DNA from: Rhododendron vialii
Lineage: Eukaryota; Streptophyta; Magnoliopsida; Ericales; Ericaceae
Direction of reading: 5' to 3'
DNA: 64,000 bases
Assembly (NCBI RefSeq): GCF_030253575.1
Contig: NC_080564.1
Location: 7,174,501-7,238,500 of the forward strand
The notes below the pieces were generated by a model, which did no database searches, was not told where the DNA came from, and saw only the letters and a program-made list of their open reading frames with translations. This document shows positions 1-15,900 of the stretch, piece by piece; the stretch's first letter is position 1, and every line of letters starts with the position of its first letter. The position numbers were made by a program, and so were the translations under genes.

Positions 1-910
1 AATGTCACCTACCCACATCAAACCAACGGTGTCGAGAACGCATTAGACAATACACATCAAACCAAAATTGAAATCAAAGGCGATGCTTCATGTTGGAAAT
101 AATAAAGATACTTTACCTGATCATTAAGCATAATAGTGGGATCTCTTTATGGGTAATGTCACCCGTATCCATCAAAAAGTATCCTGAGCCAAAAGCAAAA
201 AACACTGCACTCAAGAATCAAATTCCCTACGATATCTGAAAAGTTGTACCTCCCACCCCATCCCAAAGAACAAAGATAAAACAAAACAAAAACACACTCA
301 CCTAAAGAAAAAACATACTTCCAGCACAATAATGGCAATTCCATTCTCTAAATTTAATCTACGTCAAATACAATAGAGTTGCTTTCCGTGCCTTTCTCCT
401 TTGATTTCCTAGCCCTTCTTTGATAGTGCACGAGCTTAACCAATGACCCAGCGAAAACCCATTGAATGCCACCCAAAAGCAACAAAATCAAAGCCCGCAT
501 CTCTCGGACTCCAAATTTGCTTTACATAGTGACGTACTACTGTAGGAGAAATACTTTACAGTTGTTAATACTCATACCACAAGGCTGGCCATTTTTTGGA
601 TTTTGGGATTCCAACTTTTTAAGATGGAAATCAGGACATACAAGTAATGCTCTCAAATTCAAATTTAAAGGCATTTAGCCCCCATGGTACCCCTTGATTC
701 CTACCTCACATGTAATGAGAACGCTACTTATTGGAAATATATGGGAACGAGCATCCCCTAATTAGTTTTAGGGTAGAAGTTTAAGAAATATGAACAAGAT
801 GCTTTATCTAGTAGACTGAGTCAATGTATGTGTTCTGCGTGATTAGATCATATCTGTTTTCCTCTTGACTCTAGTATCTGCCCTTAACAACATATATGTG
901 TCTCTGTTAG
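1..910. other. Intronic or upstream sequence of the RRM gene
   Basis: No exon could be recognised here. The first recognisable coding exon to the right begins in the middle of an RRM fold, directly after an acceptor (ctctgttag), so at least one upstream coding exon must lie outside the window. This stretch is best read as part of that intron. Short open frames here show no family features. Confidence 0.5.
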
Positions 911-3900
911 GTATTCTCTTCTTGTGGGGAAATTGTCGAAGTACGTCTTATTAAGGACCAAAAAGGCGAGCTGAAGGTTCTTCTCCTCTTGGAACTATTT
1001 TGTTGTCTTGCCCTTGCTTTAAGTTTTGTATTATGTTCTTCAGTTGATTGTCCAAAAACGATCTTTTTGACATTTGTCTTTCTTGTTCATTTGTTACACA
1101 GGGGTATTGCTTTGTTCGTTTTGCGACGAAAGAGGCTGCTGACAAAGCTGTAAAAGAAAAATCTGGAATCATGGTAAAAGAAGCCAGCGGACAGATTAAG
1201 CAGATATTAGAATTTCATGGGAGAACTAGTTATTTGCTCAAATTTGTGAAGTATGAAATAATTTTTCTTTTATGTGCCTCCACCCCAAAAGTTAACCAAA
1301 TTGGTGAGCAATGCAATGGGTTTTCAAATTAGAAAACAATTCTTCTGTTAGCGATGGGGGAAAAAGTGTAAGTTTGATAGCATGGTATGTAAGTGCCATA
1401 TCTTCTTTTAATAAGAATGCAGTATAACTTTGGGGTTGCATTGTTTTTATACCAGGATTTGTAGAAATAGAAGCTTTGTGGGATCCATTGGAGCCTTTTG
1501 TTTTTAAGGTTCTGAAGCATGAAGGTAGAACTTCAAAGGGACACATATAATGTTATAACCGACATTTATAGAAACTAGGTTTGTGGTACTAATGGGAGCC
1601 TTTTGATTCTAGCATAATACTCACTTGGGTAAGAACTAGGTCATTCGTTTTGGGTCTGAGCTCATGAATAATGGCAAAGAGATGTTAGGTTATAATTCTT
1701 TTGGGGTGTGAGCTGATGAATAATAAGTTGGAGATGGTAATAGGCTTATTACATCACTTGTATTAACCGCTTCTATTTCATGTTGTATGACTATATGTGC
1801 TACCATTCTGGAAACACATGTTTGTTTTATCTTCATTTGGTACAAATCAACCAGACATTATTACGACTCTAGCTAGTAATATTTTGCCAATAGGTAAAAA
1901 TTATCCTCTTTCATTCTTTATATTTTTTTTTGTCCTTTGTCTTCAAAACTTACCAAACATCCGTGGGCAATATTTTTGGTGGCCACAATGTCTGCTTAAA
2001 CAATTGTAAGCATTCACAATGTGGTAAATAGGAGCAATAGTTCATACTCGGTAACTTTCCTTTTATCCTTCTCTTTACATTTGCATGTGGTTGATAAAAG
2101 TTGACGAATTCGGTTTCCAGTTTCTGTTGTACATTTAGCAATATCCCCTAGAACCATTACACGGCCACCACAACCATTACAAAACTGTGCTCTGAAATCA
2201 ATGAAGACTCGGAGAGAGACCTTTACCTGAATTTGATATATTTCGAGAATTTCAAAAGCTCTCTACCCAACTTTTGTGTCAACTTTGATGGACTGCAATT
2301 ACCATATTTCTCAATTTTGAAGGAATGTTAGTATCAGAATGGTGTTACTTAGAGTTGAATTAATTGTTTTCTTGTCCTATGACTCCTATCCTTTGTATTC
2401 AATGGGTTTATATTATCTTGTCTGGTAAACAATATCGGTGTCAAGCATCCATTTTCCTATTTTCTTTTTACTTTAGGTTTCTCTCTAAGCTTTCAAGGAC
2501 TTTTGAGTAAGTTTTGACCCAAGATATTGTCATTGAGTTTAAGGTAAATGGTAAAAATGGTTACATAGGCCTAATTGAGAAATTGTCCACTATTTGAAAC
2601 CTGTTCTTTAAACAGGTTGACTTCCCATATATTGGTCCATTACACCATTGTACTTGAAATAGTGGACATTTTTGGTGGTTGTCATCTCATAACTTATAGG
2701 ATATGTAGAACTAGTATGTTGTTAATCTCTTTGAATCTTTATGTTTCAGTTGGAAGGGAAAAAGATTGGCGTTCTTCCATCAAATGAACAGAATTCCTTA
2801 TATCTGGGAAACCTTCGCAAAGGTTGGTTTCATGTTTTATGAATGATGTTTCCAATATCTAAGACACATTTCTTAGTGGCAGTGCTATGTACTCTTTGTT
2901 TTGTACTTTTGAAGTTCTTTGCATCTCAAAGCAAGAAGCATGGGTTCTTTTGCTGCCCTTTTCATGTTTTCATGGTTTTCTCTTTGAGCCAGTTTTAAGC
3001 TATAGTGGAATCTTTTTTGGGCCTCTTCTATTGCTTTCATTGTTTTGTTTTATTAGCTGGTGCTAATTAACTCAATTCCCTGGTTAGTTATCTTGTTCTA
3101 TTTTTTTGGGTTTTTTATTTATTTATAAGCAGTGGAGTTTATAGAAAAGACATCAAGAGGGTGCCACCGACGTACTCAAGAAAGCCAATGGAAAAAAGAT
3201 CCTACACATGAAGAAACCTAAACCAATGGATTAAATAACCCGGTACTCCACTCTATACCTGGGAAAAAAAAAAAACAGACAAGGGTAGGATTTGCCCACC
3301 CTTGACTCCCAACTATGCAAACTAGAAAGAAAAAGACTCTTAAGCCTAAACATAGGCCTGTCTACTATTTTGCTCTCCAAATAAGCCACATCAAGCAAAG
3401 TGGGATCAAAATCCAGAGCTTCTGTCTTCGTCTACCCGCTCTAGCTCCGAACCATACTTGAATCAGTTCCACCACGGAAAATGGAAAAGCTCAAGACATG
3501 TTCGCACTTCCCCCATACAAGTACCATAGCCCATAGCTCCCTTGCAACCGGACAATGAAAAACAAGTGCTACAGATTCTCCATCTATCAAGCACATGCAA
3601 CACCGATTAACAATTTTCCTTGGCTCGAGGGAAAGCATATGATAGTACCTCCAACCAAGTCTTGGTTAAAGGAATTTCATTTGGAAGACATGTTTGCCAC
3701 CGGAATCCCCAAAGCCCTGCATGTTGCATACCCAATTGGGGCCGAACAGCTCGTCCATCTATCTTATTTATGTGCTTTTGTTTCTGATGAAACCTTTCTC
3801 GTTACAGTGTTGAAATTTCAAACTTCTTTCTGTAGTCACTCTATTTTAGCGTATTGTTCGTCCTCAGGATCCTGATTTACCTTTTCATGCCAATTAAAGC

Positions 3901-6900
3901 TTCTTATTTCTGTGATTTTTTCGTCCTTGTGCCTCATACTTTTCTTTGTCTCCCAAGATATCATTTACTGATGCTAATCTGTTCATATGTTTTAGATTGG
4001 AGTGCTGATGAATTTGATAAACTTGTACATCAGGTAGGCATTCTAGTGGCTTACTGTAAATTGATATTTACTCAGCTTGCATTTGAAGTGGCTATTTTAT
4101 CTTTGCATCATAGGCTTTTCCAGATGTTGTGTCTATTGATCTTGCGATGCCCTTCAGTAGTGGAGATTCCGCCCCTGGTCAAAAGCAACAAAACCGGGGT
4201 TTCGCTATTGTGAAATTCTCATCTCATGCTGTAAGTTGCCCTTTTTTGGGACATTGATCACACCGCGCTTTTATCTTTGAACTGTTCCCCTTTGTGACCA
4301 TTGCATAGTGTTAATTTGACTCGCTTGTTCCATCTGAAATCATACAGGGTAGAAGCTCAGGTCCGTGGTTCTGGTTCTGGTTGCAGCTTCATTTTTTTTC
4401 CCTTTCTTCTCTCTTAAAGAAGTTAAAATTTATTAAAAGCTTCTGAAACCGTGAACCTCCTAATATAAAGAATCTTATTTCTTCTCAGAATTCAGATTCA
4501 AATTGTGGGAAGGATTAACCTGCTACCCCCGAAAAAGCCCCCAAAACCTTCTTAGTTGGCTGCTGTGCTAACTCATAAAACTGCTAATTTACTATCTTCC
4601 CAATTGCTCCAGCCTACAGAGCAGCAGCTGCACCCTAAGTCTTCTTTTTCCCATTAATCCTTCTATCTGAAACTAAGCATCAACTCCACCAATATTCTTA
4701 CAATTACGTAGAGGTTCTCCCACAAAAACAGCAAAAGGGGCTGTGTAATGAAGTGATTATCAATACCCTAGCTGCCTTACGTCTAAATACCAGTTAAGAA
4801 CCTTTTATCACTTTCTTATGTGGCAAAATGTAATCTTCCCATTGAACTGGCCAAACTAAGAACTGCATATTGGACAAGACTTGCTGCATATTAGACAAGC
4901 TCCCTTGATGCACTGTTAAAAATTTCCGGAACTGAAGATTTTCCAGAATCTTAATGCACGTTACTCAACATTTAGCGTTCCGAATAAAATAATAGAGGTG
5001 TACTATATGAAAATCACAAATCCCTTAATCATGAAACATGATGTCAACATTCATTAAAATTTCAAACCTTGCATAGGTTTCACCCATAGTTCTTCGTATG
5101 TTGTTTTCTAACACTCTGTTTGGGAGAGTCAAATATGCATAACCTTGTCCTGTTTGTATGAGCATTAAGACTCGGGAAGTGCAATACAATATCGGCCATA
5201 TAGATTTAGACATGTATGTAGATATGTGATTGGTTAGGTGATTTTGATGTTCAATCAATTTTAATAAGTACAATATTTTTTTAACGAGGACATGGGATGC
5301 AGGGACGTTGTGTATTGACTCTGAATAAATATAGAGTGATTAACCCAAAACTATGACCAAAAATATACACCAGAACCATAGCAAAATGGTACCAGATCCA
5401 GTATGTCTATTATTGTGAGAATTAGATTTAGAAATATGTAGGTGGGCTTTTATATCAAAGACAACGAGTTTAACTTCCTTTTTACCATCACATTTTGTTT
5501 GTTTTCATTATTCAAAAGTTGAGGTTTTCCTGATGATTGATCTTTTCTTGGTTATAATTTGTAATTTCTTGATGCGAATATTCTGTTGGTGTTGCTCCAA
5601 AGTTCTAATCTCATTACAAAATCTTGTGATTCTTTGACAGCAATTGCTACCGATGGGGGTATGTTTGGATCTGGCACAAATGATTCCTATTAAGTACACA
5701 ATATTATCAATCATTAGCAATGTGAACATAAATGGAAAGACATTTGAATATACTGATATAAACTCCATCAGCAATGTTGTGTTAATTATAGTTTAGTTCT
5801 GAATTCTGGCAAATAATGATCAGTTGTGGGAATTCTACATGCTGGTCGCCCCTAAACTGTTTCATGGATTAACTAAATCTGTACTCAGTCAGGGAGGGTT
5901 TGTGCCTGATACTCCTAGTTTCATTGTTTTCCTCCACCTCTGTATTCTTGTCTGAAACCGTAAAGAACTTCTCATATTACCCTATTTTTCCCTTCTCTGA
6001 GGTGATGGCTCATTTGTTCTCACATCCCTTCCTTTTATGCAACCAAGAGTGTTCGAAATTTCTGCTAATGCTTTCCTGCCAACTTTTGACAGTTACAATA
6101 TTCTTATGTTATCACTTGGAGTTACTGGTGCCGGGTTTTTGGTATGAATCATTCCTATTGTGGCTTAGCTCCTTTTTGCGTTGTTATCGGACAGTTGCTT
6201 CATGCTGGTCACTTAATGCTGGTCTAGGTGTCGGCTGTCTTAAGTTCTCTTGTTTCTAATGGGGTGAGCTATTGAAGTTCAATCAATCTCGCGAATACCT
6301 TAGTAAAGGGTCGTCTTAGTTTGATTTTTCTACTAAATGAACTGAACCTGAGCCTCAACTTTAGGCTCATTTAAAAAATGAGCCGAACCTGAACTTGATG
6401 GTATTCGGCTCGATTATGCTCGCGAACCGAGAGCATACATATATCATGAGAATTTCATTTATACAATTGAGTACAACTTACATAATGTGTATATTTATAA
6501 ACTCATATGCATACATAATGAAAATTTTATAACTTGTACACTTTTTAAACTCTTACAAGTACTATAAACGTATAGATGAATATGTATTTATAATTTCATT
6601 CAAGTATGAACTTGTTTATTTACATAATAAAAAATTATTTGCAGCTCTACTTATCAGAAATAAAATAAAATTATTTGCAGCTCTAGACCTGTATGTGAGC
6701 GGAATTTTTTGCTCGTTAAGGCTCGTGAACAAGCTCGAGTTTGACTCAAACCTAAACACCAAATTTTCATTGAGCTTGAGCTCAAGTTCGCTAAAAACTT
6801 AACAAACGAACCTGGACATTCTAAAATTTGGCTGGATTCAGCTCGTTTGCAGCTCTCGGTACAGTCCAATTTCAAGTTGATTTCATTGAATGAAGTGTAA

Positions 6901-9900
6901 CTTTTTGGGTGTATAGCTTTCCGTTATAATCATATCCATTTTTGAGCGATTGTGAATCCTCTTATTCAATCTCAGACTCCACATTCCATGGTGCTAGTCG
7001 CTTCTCTTCTTTTCTCTTTCAGTTTCATGTTACACGCTGAATGAGTCATCTTTGTGAATGCTTTGATCTAAAGACCAAAGTTTCCCTCTTATAGACTGTG
7101 GTTTGAATTAACCTAATTTTCCTCTTCCAAAATGTATTTTCTTATCTGAAGCAGGCAAGTAGCAGGATTGCTCGAAAGTCGAAATACTACCAAAAAGTTG
7201 ATATCAATGACTTAAGTAGCTACGATCACTCAAAATATAATAAGCATCGATGCAATATCTTGCATCTTTGTCTATTGACGCCCCTAAACATATGAATTCC
7301 TTATCCAGCATACCAATATTATCTCTGAATATAGATGTCAAAAGCTCATCAGATCAAACTATCATACGCTCCATGCTTCTAGAAATTTGAACCTTCCTCC
7401 TTGGAAATTCTAAATAACAGGCTGCTGCACGAGCACATCGTTTAGGGTCCAACTCAGATTTTATTCTTGCTGCTAATTGTCACCCGGCTGTAGAATGGGC
7501 TAAGGACGAACCTGACATTAATCCGGAAGAACTTGCCAAGGTAAATTGTTCATAGTATTGTTGGACTTCAAAACAAACCCGGTGACTTTGTGTCAGTTAC
7601 AACTTACTCTGCCTTGTCATTTTTGGATTTTTGTTCAGATAAAAATTGCGTTTGTTCGGAACCTTCCTGCAAATGCCGATGAAGACTACTTGAAGAAATT
7701 GTTTGAGCCCCTTGGAAAGGTCTGTCGGATTACAAACTTGATTCCGGTAAACATAATTATGTATTTCAAAACAAGCTACCGTACATTCATCTATTTTTCA
7801 GTTGGACAGAGTCGTACTATCCAAGAAGAGCCGCTCCCCAGTTGGGTTTGTTCACTTTGCTGAACGATCAGTAAGTTGCATATCTTACTGCAAAAAGTTT
7901 ACCGGCTAGATGCCACTTAAGGGCTTCTGGCATTGTTTTGCCTTTTCCCTGAAACTTTCACGTGTTAAATTTTTTAGTAAGTTGTATATTTTTGTGATCG
8001 GATTTGGTGGCTTCCATTTCTAGTAAAATTGTAGTTACTACTTTGATATGTTTTGCATATAGAAACTAGAAATTGCTTTAGTTGTCAAAATGTACTTGCT
8101 TTTCTTTTCTTGATACATTTTTTTTTGATAAGTAAGCAATTGTATTAAAAAGAAGGCATTAAGGGAATGCCGCCTGTATACAAAAAGAGAGCCACCTGCA
8201 CAAAAAGCCCTATACACCATCACTATTCAACAAAAACGCTCAAACCAATCTAAAAATTAATCAATAGAGGGGTTACATTCTCTCTTGTCCCAACTATACA
8301 AACTGCCAAGCACAAAACTTTTGATTCTAAATAAAGGCTTTTCGACCCCTTCAAAGCATCTCGAATTTCTTTAACACCATATAGTCCACATCATACTGCA
8401 GTTCAAACTTTGTGTTTCTAGTTATAGATCGATACACCAATGCTCTTCTCCTAGAATAGCTATCACAACAACAGTATATTTCACATTGAATAGATCAAAC
8501 ATTTAAAGTGAAAATTTGGTCATTGGAAGGCGATGCAGGAAAATTAAAGAAGATTAAAGAACAAGAGAACCTCGTGCTGTTAGGCATCTGCACGATACCC
8601 TAGAAATGCGCACTTAGGGGAAGCAATGCATCTACACCAATACAAGAAAGAAAGATTCTTTTCTTGAAGAACTCAAATACTCTTGTACAGCAGTCTATTT
8701 ATCGTTGAATCATCCCAATCAGAAACTACAACATCAATAACAGAACCCATCTAATCCCCAATCAGATTCATTGGGGGTATGGGCAGGGGGGGTGGAGACA
8801 GACCTAACCTTAGACAATATTTGCACAAAGTGGTTGCTCTCAGCTAAATCAGAAACTACAGAAAGTACAATTACTTAAAATCCATAGTAGATGAAGTTAC
8901 TTGGATGAAATCATAGTTGTCAAACTGTGAATCGATCTAGAATCAAAATGGTCATTTTCCGAATCGCGAATCGCTGTGTTTTGGTCATGATTTCTATCAT
9001 ATGTTAAAATATAATGATGTATTTGAATGACAAAAATACATTCTAAAAGTAGTAAGAAGCTTGTCTTAAGTGATGAACTGAGGATCACATGGTGTCTTGG
9101 TCTAACAGGGAAGACCCTTGCTTTTATTGCAAAGAATGTGGATTCGATGAATGCAGTTTTGGCTAATATAATTATTTTAGGGTCTTTATAGTTTTAATAT
9201 TCCATCCTTTGTCTCTGTCTCCCTCTATTACATTACTTATTTTGCCATGACTATTGATCCATAGGTGTTCAAATTTATGCAAACAAGAAACATGAACGCG
9301 CCATGCTTATTGATAGATTTAACCATTTGTAAGCCCACATTTTGTCAACTGCGAAACAACACGAATGCACCAGGTTTTATGACAAGAAAGATAAGGGTTA
9401 TGACGACATGAACCCCAAATAGAGGTGATGGATGTGATAGATTATTGGCAATAGTTAGTTTCCTGTTGGATTCGTTGTCCGTTTATTTTATCACAAAATA
9501 ATTGGCCTTTTCAAATTTAATGTGTCGAATCGAATGGATCTTACATTGTGGCAATCTGGTGTTGGATTCAAATATATACTTCAATATCCTGAGGTGAATC
9601 AAGAACACGTGTATTCACATCTTTCAAGAGCTGAATTAAATTTGGCGTAAGCAGGACATTGATTAGGTAATATGTTCCATTGTTCTGCTTATATATAATC
9701 ATATTTAACCACTCTTGTTTGACTGAATTTGGTTTATCGAAAATTTTGGCAACAGTACAATGTTGTCTAACTGAATTGTTTGGATTTGAGGTCAGACAGT
9801 TTAGGTTCCTCCCACTGTTGTATAATGGATTTTATATTGTATAAGTAATACAATTACCCAACATCAAATGGAAACTCATCTGTTGAGCTTTTAGAGGCAT

Positions 9901-12900
9901 GGTCTTGCTTAAACTGCCATTTAGTCTTTCCGGTATTGGTGGGAGCTTGAGCTTTTCTCTCTGAAGTTAGTATACAAAAGGGAGCGTGCAATAAAAACTT
10001 GGGGGCAATATGCTTTAGTATTATTGTTTTGGTCTTACTTTTTTGGTAACAGCATGTCCACCTAATATTCATTTTCATAGTTGCACTCCGCGATTTGTTG
10101 AATGTTCAATTTCATGATGCCTTTGTGATGTACATTATTTTCTGTGTAGGACCTTGACAATGCAATCAACGAAATGAATGGGAAAACAGTACAGGGACCA
10201 AGTGGAGGCCCTTCCATTAAGCTCCTGGTGATTTTGAACGTTCAAGTATCTTAGTGTATTATATGTATCTTACTTGGAGGGGGACTGAACTTAATATATT
10301 TGGTGCTGGCACGTAATAGGTGGAAGTTGCAAGGCCCATTGAGAAAAATAGGAAACGAGCTCTTGATGATCCTCAAAGCAAACCAGCTAGTAAGATGTCA
10401 AGTCATTCCAAAATTTCGAAGGATGAACAGACATTGACTACCTTTGGTGGCCTTAAATCTGGAGCTCTAGAGCTGAAGTACTCACTAGAGGTTGATTTCT
10501 TGTTGTGCTACTTCTCATTTTCCGCTTCTATATCCACTATCCTTGAAATCCAGTTTTGTTTCAACCACACTATTAAGACATATGATGTGTTCTAGAAAGA
10601 TATGTTGTCAAGTACCTAGACTGGTAACATATGCACGCGGCATGATACTCTTAGGTTTTAATACTGGATTATTTTTCTTGTGTAATTTATCCTTGACACA
10701 TTGGTGTGAAAATGTGTGGGAAAGTGGATAACACAAGACCAAAGACAATTATTCCAAAATTTCAGCATAGGGCCAATTTCATGTTATCATCATCAAATTC
10801 CCCTAAAATTTGGACGTAACATCAACGTTGATTTTCCTGTTCACTTGGGAAAAAGTTTATCCTAAACTCCAAACAAAAAATCAATAAGTACTAGAAAACC
10901 CCATAACCCAGAAACTTCTTAACTGGTCAATAGCTAGAACCCCAAATAGAACGGCTTACTTAGGTGGATAGGATTTCTTGCAAGCCTCGCCATTAAAATT
11001 CTGTTTCTGAACATGGGAAGAATAAAACATGCTTCCACATAGGAATAAAAAGACCAGGTTAGTGTGGGGATTGGGTTGGGGTACTAACAGTTTGCAGTCC
11101 GCCTAGTTTTTTGTAGCTAGTGCTTAGATATGTATGCAAGGAATAAAATCCTTAGAACCCTAATGTAAAATTTTTGGAACTTTTGACGATTGTGTTGACC
11201 TCTTGTCATTTTGATGATGGGTGAAGTGCAGTAGAAGAGTTGGAGATGTTAAGGGTTGAGATGCAACATCGTACTTGTTGTATTCTTTTAATTGTTGACT
11301 GAATCTATTGTAATCTTTTAATTGTTGTCTGAATCTGTAACTCTTCTTTATAGATTATTTATCCTTGGTGATGTTGGACTGGTTGAAACTTGGAATCAAA
11401 CTGCCTACTTGGCTTTATGGTAGGTACTTGTAGGTAGAGGGGTTAATAGGGTAGATCATAGACTTAAAATCTTCAGGGTATGGAGTAAGGAAGAGGGTGA
11501 CTTTAGGTTATCTTCATGGCATAAGGCATGCTTCCACATAGGAAAAAGAAGGGGGTGCAGTCTACGTTGTTTGGTGCGGTTCTAACAGTAGGCAGTCCAC
11601 CTACTTTTGTGCAGCTAATCCTTGCATATATATATATTTGCATTTAAGGAATAAGATCCTTAAAACTATGTATTATTGCATTTTCTGGAACTTTTGATGA
11701 TGATTGAAGGACAGTAGAAGTCTTGGGAATGTCAAGGTGGGTGCAGGGTGCAGATGCAACATTTTACTTAGATCTAACCTTTTCAATGAGGTCTAAATAT
11801 GCTAATCGTACTCTAAGATCCTTGGTGATGTAGGAAGTTTTGAACTTCGAATCAAATTGCCCACAATTGGCTTTCTGGTGGGTTCAGGTTGAAAAAAAAC
11901 TTGTTAACAGGTTAGATGAGAGATCATCAGGGTATGGAGAAAGGAAGAGAGTGACGTTAGGTTGTCTTCCTTACCCAGCAGGAAAAACAAAGAAAGAAAG
12001 AGAAGGGAAGAATTTTGGGGTGATTTCGGGAAGTGTTGTGTTGTGTGATTTTTTGAGTGTCTGGCTCTATTTATTTTAACTTTTAAGAGCAGTGAAATCA
12101 AGGGCTTCAAGTTTTGATGGAAAGGAAAAAGCTAGGGCCAAGAGTTAAGATTTATTTATTCTTGATTTGGTTTTTTGTAGTGTTTTCCAAGTATAGCTTA
12201 CTTTGGCCAATACCAAGTAAAATTTCACAACTTGATTCCATTGGTTAATAAATCTACAAAATATAATTTAGTAGAATAGCTAAAGGGCGGCCACTACGGC
12301 CCAAGCGCAAAGGTAAGGTCCAGTTTGAGTCTCGGAAACAGCCTATCCACTTGTGGGGGTAAGGTTGCGTACATCCAACCTTCTACAGACCAAGCCTTAG
12401 GAGGAACCTCGTCCATTGGGTAGCCCCTTTTTTTTTTATCAGTAGAATAGATTTTATATTTTACCTATGGCGTACTTAAAGTCAATTACCTTTGAGGACT
12501 AAAGTATATTGTAGATATAATGGGACTATCAATGCTATCAAAAGCACAACTTGACAAATCCAATGCACCAAAACCACAATCGATTCCAATTGACAAGCAA
12601 TTATTAAAACTACCGAAAAGGCCCTTGTCTTTAGAACGTAGGCAAACTTAAAGATAAGTAACTTGCTAATAATCCAGGGGACCAAGCCCGCCATCCACTT
12701 GCGGGGGGCCAATTAAAGCCAGGACAAAGTTCCGTATGGACTGGCTCAACACAGGAACTGATAGCATGTGGGGAGTTGAATCCTAGACTAAAGACTTCCT
12801 GAGGCTTGTAATTGCCAGGTAACTACAATTGTGTCAATCCCTGGGTTAACTGAATCAAGATTTTAGCATTGTGTAGACCAATTTCCTAAGTGTAAAAAGT

Positions 12901-15900
12901 CTTCCTTTGTGGCATGGGGCCCAAGGTTGGTGATTTATCTAACCGAACAATAGCTGCCACAGCACTTGGGCAACTATGAATTCCACACCAGGCATGCCTC
13001 GGACATGTATGTTTGCAAGAATTAGACCATAATTATATTTGATGATAATACGGTGCTACCATGCTGGTTGAATATTTGCTTTTCCTGTAGTAAAACGGAT
13101 ATGATTGCCTTATCATTCTTCATGTATTCTTTCACACAGCATCTGGAGTCGTTACATGAGATATATTTGCTGTCAGCATTTCCGTTTAATGTTATGCCTG
13201 TCTTTCCAATTGCCTATGGGCCATGAGTCAGTGTTGTTATCTATGTTTTGCGTGGACGTGTCACCAACCATATGTTCTGGGGGATTGTTGTCGGACAGTA
13301 GTGGATCACCTGGCATCTTTATCTTTGCTGCTGTACCGAGCTTTTACTGGTAAATGCAGGAGCCTGTGGTTGTTGATCCATATGAAGCTGCTGTTATCTC
13401 ATTACCTGTGGCTGTTAAAGAGCGCCTGCTTAGGATCTTGCGTCTTGGTATTGCTACTCGATTTGATGTAAGTTCTCGAGTTGTTTAGTAGAAGATGTAC
13501 GGAGTCCCATTTTTTTAATTATTGAAATGCTTGCGTAAATTTGCTTGAATGTGTACATTGAGGAAAGAAAAGTCTACCGGCAGATTATATGTTTGTTTTC
13601 ACTGTGGTAAACAGATACTTTTCCACTGTTTTATATGTCCCTTGTATTTTTCAGCTAGACATCTTTAAATGTTGAGAACCATGAATCTATTACAGCCATT
13701 TGCGTGAGCACAGGGTGAATCATTCTCACTTTTTACTAATTTGAATTGCACTGAGTACTAATTATAGCCATTTGATTTTCTTTAATTTCATCTCCATTTG
13801 ATAGAAAGCAGGTAACTACAATAGGGTTGTGGAAACAATACATTCAAAGCAGAAAAAGATGATGTTGAAGCTTGGTTATCATTTTATATGTTAACATTTC
13901 ATAATATTTAGATTACATTTATGAGCATGTGCTTGTTCAAGGTACCCTTCATAACAAGCCTTAGAGTGTTGACCTGTATCTAAAGTGAGTAGTCTGTATT
14001 AGTTCTGAGAAAATCTCAGAATGTTTTGCACAACTTGGTCTTTTGTAAGAAAGAGTCTGAACTATTTCTTAGAAAATCCCAGGATGTTGAACAACTTGGT
14101 CATTGTTAAGGTATATATATTGGACTACTTACCTCTGGTGGGAGGTGGGATAACAATTCATGTTCTTCATGTATTATAAGGCGATAAGCCCATAAATGAC
14201 TTATAGAGCAGCATAGGATGTTATAGGCGCATGTGTAACAATGTGGATTTGTTATGAGTCTTTTGCAGGGGGGTTGATTGTTTTGCTTCGTGGTTTACTT
14301 TTCCCTTCTTTTTTTCCTGATTTCCTTTTCTTTCCTTTCCTTTCTTATATTGGGGTGGTGCCCCCTTGGCTCCTTCTTTAATGCAGTTCCTTTGATTCTT
14401 GTCAAAAAAATGTAGTAGTGAGAACAATGAAGAAACCTTTGAGAAAAAAATTGTAGCTCAAATATATGACTGTCACGTATATTGCCGCTATTTTTATGCC
14501 GTAATAACTCAAAAACTTGAAAGAGTCCTCATTCATACTTGAGAATGCAAGATCTACTAGATGACTATTTGGGTTTGAAGGGAGGCGTAACTTATCTGAT
14601 TACATTTGAGGCTTTGACCCTTTTTTTGATCTGCAAGATTTTGGTCTGAGACTTTTGATCTTTGGACAAACTCTTTCAAATGTCAAAACCACTTTGCTTA
14701 GTCCGTTGACTGTTGAAGTGAAGGATCTTGGCTATACTAGCATCTACTATGTGCACACTTGGCTCTTTTAGTGGCTCTTTTCAGTAAGGTGTAACCGTGT
14801 AAGTCAATCATGTGCCACTAATACAGCCTAAAGTTGTGCGTCAATTGACCTTATTTTTGTTACATGTATGTTGTTTCTCATCAGCCAAATGGTGATGGTG
14901 TAGTCCGTAGTATTTTTATTTTGCTGAGTTTTACGCTTAACTGTTTACCATGGAGTTCATAAATGTTGAGTTTGTTTATTGGTAGATAAACGTTGAAAGT
15001 CTAACCAGCCTCAGGGAACTACCCGAATCCACTTCTATTACTATCCTTGATCAGGTCAGTTGTTACTTCTTTTTCCATTTTTCCTTTGATTTTTGGTTTA
15101 TATCTTTTGAGTTGCATGGTGCTTTTGCATATATTGACTTGCATTTCCAATTGAATGCTTGAAGCTCTGCTTTCAGTTCCTTTCATGATGTCATCTTCCT
15201 GCATCTTTCTTTGTAGTTCATGTTATCAGGGGCAGAAAGGGTTAATAAGGGGGAATATCTTTCTGCCTTAATTTCCAGGGTATGTTTCCTCACTGTGGAC
15301 TAAACGGGACATGGTAAAATTTCCAGCTTTACAGAATTTTGTAATGACGTGACAGTTAATTTTGTGAACCTCAATTTCTTTGGCTGCAGTACCGGGTTGA
15401 TAAACTGGGACTCAACCAACATGCTTTGAGTTTGGCAAGAGTTGGGGATATTGCCACAAAGGAATCACCTCTGTCCAGCATCTCTAGTAGGGTTCATCAC
15501 AGCCCCATTGATACTGTTGGGTCACGTGCAGGCACCACTATTTCCGGGTTAGACTTTTTAGTCCTTTCCGATTGTCCTGGTCATATTGGTACTATGGTTT
15601 TGAAATTTTTGTTGCTACATTCTATGCCAAGCCATTATCTTTGCATCTATTTATGTAGCTCCCTCTGACGAGTTAATAAGTTCCCGACAACTAAATATTA
15701 CCATGATTTTGTCATTTGGCATCTCCAAGTAAATCTGGTCACCCTTCGTTACTTATGCTGACGATATCCATTGACTTGAATATTCTGCATCCATTTGTTT
15801 CTTGGTACCCTTCTTTACTTGGTTGATAATATTCAAATCAACTTCTAGATAATGAAATTAATAACTCTGTAGCGTCTAGAAGGGGGCTAACCCCATTTGA

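Noticed and set aside
8895-9100. A hAT-like end (CATAGTTGTCAAACTGTGAATCG) in an intron of the RRM gene
   Set aside because: The matching right terminus and an 8-bp duplication could not be found, so it is not listed as an element.
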